Source: Pisaster brevispinus
Taxonomy: Eukaryota; Echinodermata; Asteroidea; Forcipulatida; Asteriidae
Length of the DNA stretch: 64,000 nucleotides
Reading direction: 5' to 3'
NCBI GenBank assembly: GCA_023634235.1
Contig: JAMKCF010000018.1
Coordinates: 11,234,768-11,298,767, forward strand
Below the pieces are notes generated by a model, which saw only the letters and a list, made by a program, of their open reading frames with translations, made no database searches and had not been told where the DNA came from. The position numbers were made by a program, and so were the translations under genes. Numbering within the stretch: position 1 is the stretch's first letter; each line of letters begins with the position of its first letter. Below, piece after piece: positions 57,925 through 64,000 of this stretch.

Positions 57925-59228
57925 GTGATAAGATAAAGAATTGAAATGTAAATGCAACGTTAATGTCCTTTTCAATATTTTCCATTTTAAAATAATATAT
58001 ACATGAAGATGCTCTATGGTAGTTGTAAAAAAATATAAAAAGTTAAAATAAGTATTTAAAAATAGTGATGTGCTAGGAAAGTTGATTGGTGATGGAGAAT
58101 GATCTCAGATTAGATTATCAATTTCTAGTCAGACAGTCTGGGCCCAATTTTACAAAACCTGTAAGTAGCAGAGTTGTTGCTTACTGGACCGTTGTCATTT
58201 CATTAAAAAAAAGCTAACCATAATCATACTGAAAGGTATGCTTATTTGTGGCAAGCAAATGAGTGATTTTTTTTGTTTCTATTTTGTACTGTGATGCATC
58301 CTGGTTCTTTTCAGAACAGACCACAGTGTTTTGTTACAAGAAACACTTCACCTGATTACTTCTCATCACAAACCTTTAAATCTCATTTAATTACTACTGT
58401 TTGTTGACCATAACATTGCACATGCAACTTTCAATTAATGTGGTTCTGAAAAGAAACTTAGTTTTAAATTGATGGTCCTGTCACATGCACTGCCAATTTA
58501 GAGAATTTGCGTAATGACATAGTACATGTACAGGTATTAGAAACTACTAAAATAAAAAATTTCTTGTACATGTAGTCATCAGTATCACCTGCTCCTCCCC
58601 CCTTTTTTCCCAAAACAGACAAGAGCCCTACAGCCACCATTTTACCCAACCAAACACATACATGCATAAGTTGATTACCTGTATTTTATTTTATTTATTT
58701 ACTCCAACTTTTTTTCTTTCTTTTTTTAAGGGGGGTGCAGGGTTGTACAAACATTATTCATGGTTAAATGTGGAATGTGCGATTTGGGCTGTAAAAAGCG
58801 TTTGAATACCGAGTTTCATGGCAAATGATGCAAACTCTCGGTAAAATATGAGCAGATGATAAGGTTTCCTCTTTCTTCATTGAAGAACTTGACTGGAGCA
58901 TTCGAATTCTCTTTTGAGCAGGCTCTGAGTCTTCCTCTCTGATGTGAGAAGATTCACTGAGATCTGGTTGGGGAACAAAAAATACATAACAAAATTAAGT
59001 CCCTCTTCAATGATTTTTCTAAAATGTAAATAATACTTTTTAAACAAAAACAAGCAAAACAGTTTTAAAAAATACAAAGGTGGGAACCATTTTATGGAAG
59101 TCACTACAAGCAATTTATTTCAAACTGGCAACTCGAAAGATATGCAGGCTCGGCAGTCTCTGGTGAATTTGTTTGTTGATCTGTCGAGGAATTAAACAAT
59201 TTATTCGGTGCTACAATTAATTCCCCAC

Positions 59229-59540
59229 TCATGGAGACAATTTTTGTTCCCTTTTTATGAATTTTTTGTATTTGTACAAATGTAGAAAATCTTGCAAATA
59301 TGGACACTCCTTCGTGCAAAGGCCACTGGGACTGGGAGGAGGGTTACTGATTACTGCACCTACCCAAGACTTAGTGTAGCTGATAAACGTAGCTCTTGAG
59401 TCTTGGTCATGAGCCTTAGACATCAGGGCTACAAACAGTACTGTGTACAAATATGGGTCTGAATGCCCAACATGTTCTTTATACTTCTTTATACGGTTCT
59501 TTATACGGTCTAGAAAGGCCACCGAGTGCGGCCTTGTCAC
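59229..59540 (-). CDS. possible coding segment, unknown, in duplication copy 1
   Basis: On - the frame reads AFLDRIKNRIKKYKEHVGHS, DPYLYTVLFVALMSKAHDQD, SRATFISYTKSW with a donor-like G|GTAGGT, or runs on to TGA. Composition is protein-like, but no ATG or good acceptor precedes it and no family is recognised. Confidence 0.25.
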   Translation of the reverse strand: MTRPHSVAFLDRIKNRIKKYKEHVGHSDPYLYTVLFVALMSKAHDQDSRATFISYTKSWVGAVISNPPPSPSGLCTKECPYLQDFLHLYKYKKFIKREQKLSP

Positions 59541-59847
59541 GAGTTTATAATGGGAGACAAATCAAGCGTGACGATGAAACCACGGGTCATTCCAAATACT
59601 GTCCGCTGCTAAAAGTGTAATAGGGCGTATGTGTGCTGCACGTAGACCTATGCTTGCACACTTGTTGGCATGACACCCGGTGGAAGGACGGCGCAATCTC
59701 ACGTAAGGCCGAAGTGCTATGTGGTTATATGAGGTAGAACTCAACAATTTGTATCGATTTGGTGATTCTGGGAGCGTAGTTTGAGTTTTGACACTACCAT
59801 CAAACGTTTTATATAGTATCCGGGATTGGGTGAGTCTTGTTTAATTT

Positions 59848-59980
59848 GTTTCGCAGCATAGCGCAGCGAAACAGCTCTTGTTTTTGTTAAAGTTTTTAGC
59901 TGTTTCGCAGCATAGCGCAGCGAAACAGCTCTTGTTTTCGTTAAAGTTTTTAGCTGTTTCGCAGCATAGCGCAGCGAAAC
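59848..59980. repeat. 54-bp tandem repeat with hairpin, copy 1 (mirrored at 62313-62445)
   Basis: Three hairpin units GTTTCGC..GCGAAAC at 59848, 59902 and 59956, exactly 54 bases apart, separated by AGCTCTTGTTTTTGTTAAAG, then an AAC run. Repeated in duplication copy 2. Confidence 0.9.
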
Positions 59981-61692
59981 AACAACAACAACAACAACAA
60001 CTTTAATACAGCAAACGTTGTCGAGAGAACATAATGGGGAATAAAAACAAGTAGAGATAAGGAATTACTAGAAAAAACCAAAGGACAACAAAAATCAAAA
60101 CCAAAAAAAAGGGGGGAAAAATAGAAAGCTAAAAAGACAACGAAACCCACACAGCACTAAACAGTGAATCCCTCTAACATTACAAAAACGACATAGACCT
60201 GTAAAATACAAAAAATAAAGATACTAAAAAAAGGTTTAAATATAGTTACTAGGAGACTACTGATAAAATACATTCAGCCTGTTAAAACATAGTCCGCTTG
60301 TCAGCGGGCTTACTGTCTGGAACAGCTTAAGTAAAACTACCAGATCTGCCACTACAATTGCTTATTTTAAATCCCTGCTTAACGCTCACGTGATAAGATA
60401 AAGAATTGAAATGTAAATGCAACGTTAATGTCCTTTTCAATATTTTCCATTTTAAAATAATATATACATGAAGATGCTCTATGGTAGTTGTAAAAAAATA
60501 TAAAAAGTTAAAATAAGTATTTAAAAATAGTGATGTGCTAGGAAAGTTGATTGGTGATGGAGAATGATCTCAGATTAGATTATCAATTTCTAGTCAGACA
60601 GTCTGGGCCCAATTTTACAAAACCTGTAAGTAGCAGAGTTGTTGCTTACTGGACCGTTGTCATTTCATTAAAAAAAAGCTAACCATAATCATACTGAAAG
60701 GTATGCTTATTTGTGGCAAGCAAATGAGTGATTTTTTTTGTTTCTATTTTGTACTGTGATGCATCCTGGTTCTTTTCAGAACAGACCACAGTGTTTTGTT
60801 ACAAGAAACACTTCACCTGATTACTTCTCATCACAAACCTTTAAATCTCATTTAATTACTACTGTTTGTTGACCATAACATTGCACATGCAACTTTCAAT
60901 TAATGTGGTTCTGAAAAGAAACTTAGTTTTAAATTGATGGTCCTGTCACATGCACTGCCAATTTAGAGAATTTGCGTAATGACATAGTACATGTACAGGT
61001 ATTAGAAACTACTAAAATAAAAAATTTCTTGTACATGTAGTCATCAGTATCACCTGCTCCTCCCCCCTTTTTCCCAAAACAGACAAGAGCCCTACAGCCA
61101 CCATTTTACCCAACCAAACACATACATGCATAAGTTGATTACCTGTATTTTATTTTATTTATTTACTCCAACTTTTTTTCTTTCTTTTTTTAAGGGGGGT
61201 GCAGGGTTGTACAAACATTATTCATGGTTAAATGTGGAATGTGCGATTTGGGCTGTAAAAAGCGTTTGAATACCGAGTTTCATGGCAAATGATGCAAACT
61301 CTCGGTAAAATATGAGCAGATGATAAGGTTTCCTCTTTCTTCATTGAAGAACTTGACTGGAGCATTCGAATTCTCTTTTGAGCAGGCTCTGAGTCTTCCT
61401 CTCTGATGTGAGAAGATTCACTGAGATCTGGTTGGGGAACAAAAAATACATAACAAAATTAAGTCCCTCTTCAATGATTTTTCTAAAATGTAAATAATAC
61501 TTTTTAAACAAAAACAAGCAAAACAGTTTTAAAAAATACAAAGGTGGGAACCATTTCATGGAAGTCACTACAAGCAATTTATTTCAAACTGGCAACTCGA
61601 AAGATATGCAGGCTCGGCAGTCTCTGGTGAATTTGTTTGTTGATCTGTCGAGGAATTAAACAATTTATTCGGTGCTACAATTAATTCCCCAC

Positions 61693-61986
61693 TCATGGAG
61701 ACAATTTTTGTTCCCTTTTTATGAATTTTTTGTATTTGTAAAAATGTAGAAAATCTTGCAAATATGGACACTCCTTCGTGCAAAGGCCACTGGGACTGGG
61801 AGGAGGGTTACTGATTACTGCACCTACCCAAGACTTAGTGTAGCTGATAAACGTAGCTCTTGAGTCTTGGTCATGAGCCTTAGACATCAGGGCTACAAAC
61901 AGTACTGTGTACAAATATGGGTCTGAATGCCCAACATGTTCTTTATACTTCTTTATACGGTTCTTTATACGGTCTAGAAAGGCCAC
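61693..61986 (-). pseudogene. same segment in duplication copy 2, shortened by a stop
   Basis: Identical over most of its length to the copy 1 frame, but CAC TCG became CAC TAG just before the AFLDRIK part, closing the frame upstream. Confidence 0.25.
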
Positions 61987-62312
61987 CTAGTGCGGCCTTG
62001 TCACGAGTTTATAATGGGAGACAAATCAAGCGTGACGATGAAACCACGGGTCATTCCAAATACTGTCCGCTGCTAAAAGTGTAATAGGGCGTATGTGTGC
62101 TGCACGTAGACCTATGCTTGCACACTTGTTGGCATGGACACCCGGTGGAAGGACGGCGCAATCTCACGTAAGGCCGAAGTGCTATGTGGTTATATGAGGT
62201 AGAACTCAACAATTTGTATCGATTTGGTGATTCTGGGAGCGTAGTTTGAGTTTTGACACTACCATCAAACGTTTTATATAGTATCCGGGATTGGGTGAGT
62301 CTTGTTTAATTT

Positions 62313-62441
62313 GTTTCGCAGCATAGCGCAGCGAAACAGCTCTTGTTTTTGTTAAAGTTTTTAGCTGTTTCGCAGCATAGCGCAGCGAAACAGCTCTTGT
62401 TTTCGTTAAAGTTTTTAGCTGTTTCGCAGCATAGCGCAGCG

Positions 62442-62445
<4 letters not shown>
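62313..62445. repeat. 54-bp tandem repeat with hairpin, copy 2
   Basis: Same three hairpins at 62313, 62367 and 62421; the AAC run that follows is two units longer than in copy 1. Confidence 0.9.
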
Positions 62446-62472
<27 letters not shown>

Positions 62473-62759
62473 TTTAATACAGCAAACGTTGTCGAGAGAA
62501 CATAATGGGGAATAAAAACAAGTAGAGATAAGGAATTACTAGAAAAAACCAAAGGACAACAAAAATCAAAACCAAAAAAAAGGGGGGAAAAATAGAAAGC
62601 TAAAAAGACAACGAAACCCACACAGCACTAAACAGTGAATCCCTCTAACATTACAAAAACGACATAGACCTGTAAAATACAAAAAATAAAGATACTAAAA
62701 AAAGGTTTAAATATAGTTACTAGGAGACTACTGATAAAATACATTCAGCCTGTTAAAAC

Positions 62760-63147
62760 ATAGTCCGCTTGTCAGCGGGCTTACTGTCTGGAACAGCTTA
62801 AGTAAAACTACCAGATCTGCCACTACAATTGCTTATTTTAAATCCCTGCTTAACGCTCACGTGTTAAGTTGAATTACATCACGTTTACACTGGATCCGGC
62901 AAGGACGATCAAAGGAGGATCAGATCCTGCAAGGGCGATCAAACTGATCGCTAACGCGTTTACACTTTTGCCCGGCCTCGGCCTCAGTAGTAGTTTTGCT
63001 TATTTTCTTTTACAAGGTTTGTTGTATAGGAATACCGGTACTTGTTTTTATGTATTTGTATTTTTATCAATTTTGTATACTCAGGGCCCTATTTTTGAAC
63101 TGGTTACCCTGATAAAAGATAAGGAATAAATAAATAAATAAATAAAA
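62760..63147 (+). mobile_element. LINE 3' end (ORF2 C terminus, UTR and (AAAT)n tail)
   Basis: Frame SPLVSGLTVWNSLSKTTRSA, TTIAYFKSLLNAHVLS, TGA is the VWNSLP..FKxxLKxH end of a CR1/L2-like ORF2, followed by about 250 bases and AATAAATAAATAAATAAA. Copy 1 of the duplication carries the same ORF end cut off at 60389. Confidence 0.75.
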
Positions 63148-64000
63148 AGCGCATGCAAATTAATGTGTGAATTTCACCTCCAAATAATGGGGGAAAACCT
63201 GCAAAGACCAACAATACAAAGACTCAAAACGAGAGCCAAACCTGCTGTGATAATTTCTCCTGAATCCTACATAATGGGAAATCTAATATAGCAAATCTTA
63301 AAATTTGATTGGCTCTTCTACAAATACTTCAAAGTCCTAGAAAGGTTAGTTTTGCCCCAAAGAGGAAAACTTAAACAGTTTTGAGTTGTCATAAGATGAT
63401 ACAAAAACAACACCCGACTTGTTGTGAAATGATAGTAAACATTATATCATTAAAGATACATTTATACAATACAAAATAATTAAATGCAATATAAAAACAA
63501 GAGACTCACCAGATTACTGAGCAGCTTACAGGAAATGAGACAGGTGGTGGTGTCCAATAATTATGTGTTCATGCTTTGCTGCCTAACTGCTCACTGACCT
63601 CATGGCTTGGTCTGCACCGCCAAGACAATGCATCAGCCAAAATTAAGCCAGGGGACCGAGGTCAACAATAGGGAGGTATTAAAGTTCCACCCCTCTACAC
63701 TTGCACTCATTGTCATGGTTGCTAAGGAATGTTTTACTTTGTAAGTGATAAGCTTTTACTGTGTAAAAGCATTCAGTCTAGTGCATAGTGATACAGTACG
63801 ATAATATACAGTAATGGTATGCTATAAGACCATGTAATGCTCACTCTGTCACTCTGTTTTTAATATGCTTGTAGGGTGTTTGTGTTCTCCTTGGTGGGAA
63901 TGGACACAAATAAAAGCAGTTCAACTTCTACAATGGAAAAGGGGATTTTTCATTTTTCATGGGGGTGAAGAGCCAAAATTAACAATAAAGTCTTATTCCA
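63148..64000. other. right end, no gene supported
   Basis: On - a CTG|GTGAGTCTC donor-like site near 63508 follows about 150 bases without a frame; it could be a non-coding first exon but has no partner. Nothing else seen. Confidence 0.35.

Larger units (their letters stand above)
57925..60389. repeat. tandem duplication, copy 1
   Basis: Starts GTGATAAGATAAAGAATTG and is repeated 2465 bases to the right with only scattered single-base and small-indel differences. Contains a GGGCCCAATTTTACAAAAC repeat, a 54-bp hairpin repeat and an AACAACAAC run. Confidence 0.97.
60390..62860. repeat. tandem duplication, copy 2
   Basis: Joins copy 1 head to tail at CACGTG; copy 1's right edge and copy 2's left edge share GTG. 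Differences include two extra AAC units, TTTATGGAAG to TTTCATGGAAG, GTACAAATG to GTAAAAATG, GCATGACACC to GCATGGACACC and CACTCGGTGG to CACTAGGTGG (read on -). Confidence 0.97.

Overview
This window is nuclear DNA from an intron-rich animal. It is about 60% A+T with phased GT-AG introns and a dense load of short palindromic DNA elements, tRNA-derived SINEs and CR1/L2-like LINEs. The mix of repeats (for example elements starting TTTAAAGGCA, and elements ending in GAGCTGC and a GGGCC flank) together with a beta-2-type soluble guanylate cyclase suggests a marine deuterostome invertebrate, most likely an echinoderm. That is an inference from repeat and gene style, not a database match. There are no bacterial features, no CRISPR and no complete tRNA or rRNA gene.

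Two genes can be rebuilt with confidence, both on the + strand. (1) Positions 2661-14555 hold the 3' part of a soluble guanylate cyclase of the beta-2 (GUCY1B2) type. Eight exons, all in phase, run from the end of the HNOBA/PAS region through coiled coil and cyclase domain to a 156-residue tail ending in the CaaX-like box CVII. The haem-binding H-NOX exons lie to the left of the window. (2) Positions 36782-40811 hold a complete five-exon UDP-glycosyltransferase of 553 residues with signal peptide, HGG...DQ donor motif, C-terminal membrane anchor and a KxKxx ER-retrieval tail.

A third gene candidate lies on the - strand at 50456-43260. It has a Myb/SANT-like first exon (with one in-frame stop) and three exons whose splice phases agree, ending in an acidic tail. 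Its last intron holds a broken CR1/L2-like LINE on the opposite strand. Two exon-like pieces of unknown genes (34639-34728 and 41439-41631) are weaker.

Layout: 1-2660 upstream intron of the cyclase; 2661-14850 cyclase, its introns full of small palindromes and minisatellites; 14980-36227 gene-poor repeat landscape with a foldback element carrying an 8-bp target duplication (14980-15532), a degraded LINE (22450-24600), a pure 455-bp (GTT)n tract (28478-28932) and a long-armed inverted repeat (34481-35566); 36228-40811 BEL/Pao integrase scrap then the UDP-glycosyltransferase; 43260-50456 Myb/SANT-like gene with LINE; 51585-57924 LINE fragment, inverted repeats and minisatellites; 57925-62860 a nearly perfect 2.47-kb tandem duplication; 62760-63147 LINE 3' end. 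No operon-like or shared pathway organisation is visible; the genes look like independent neighbours.
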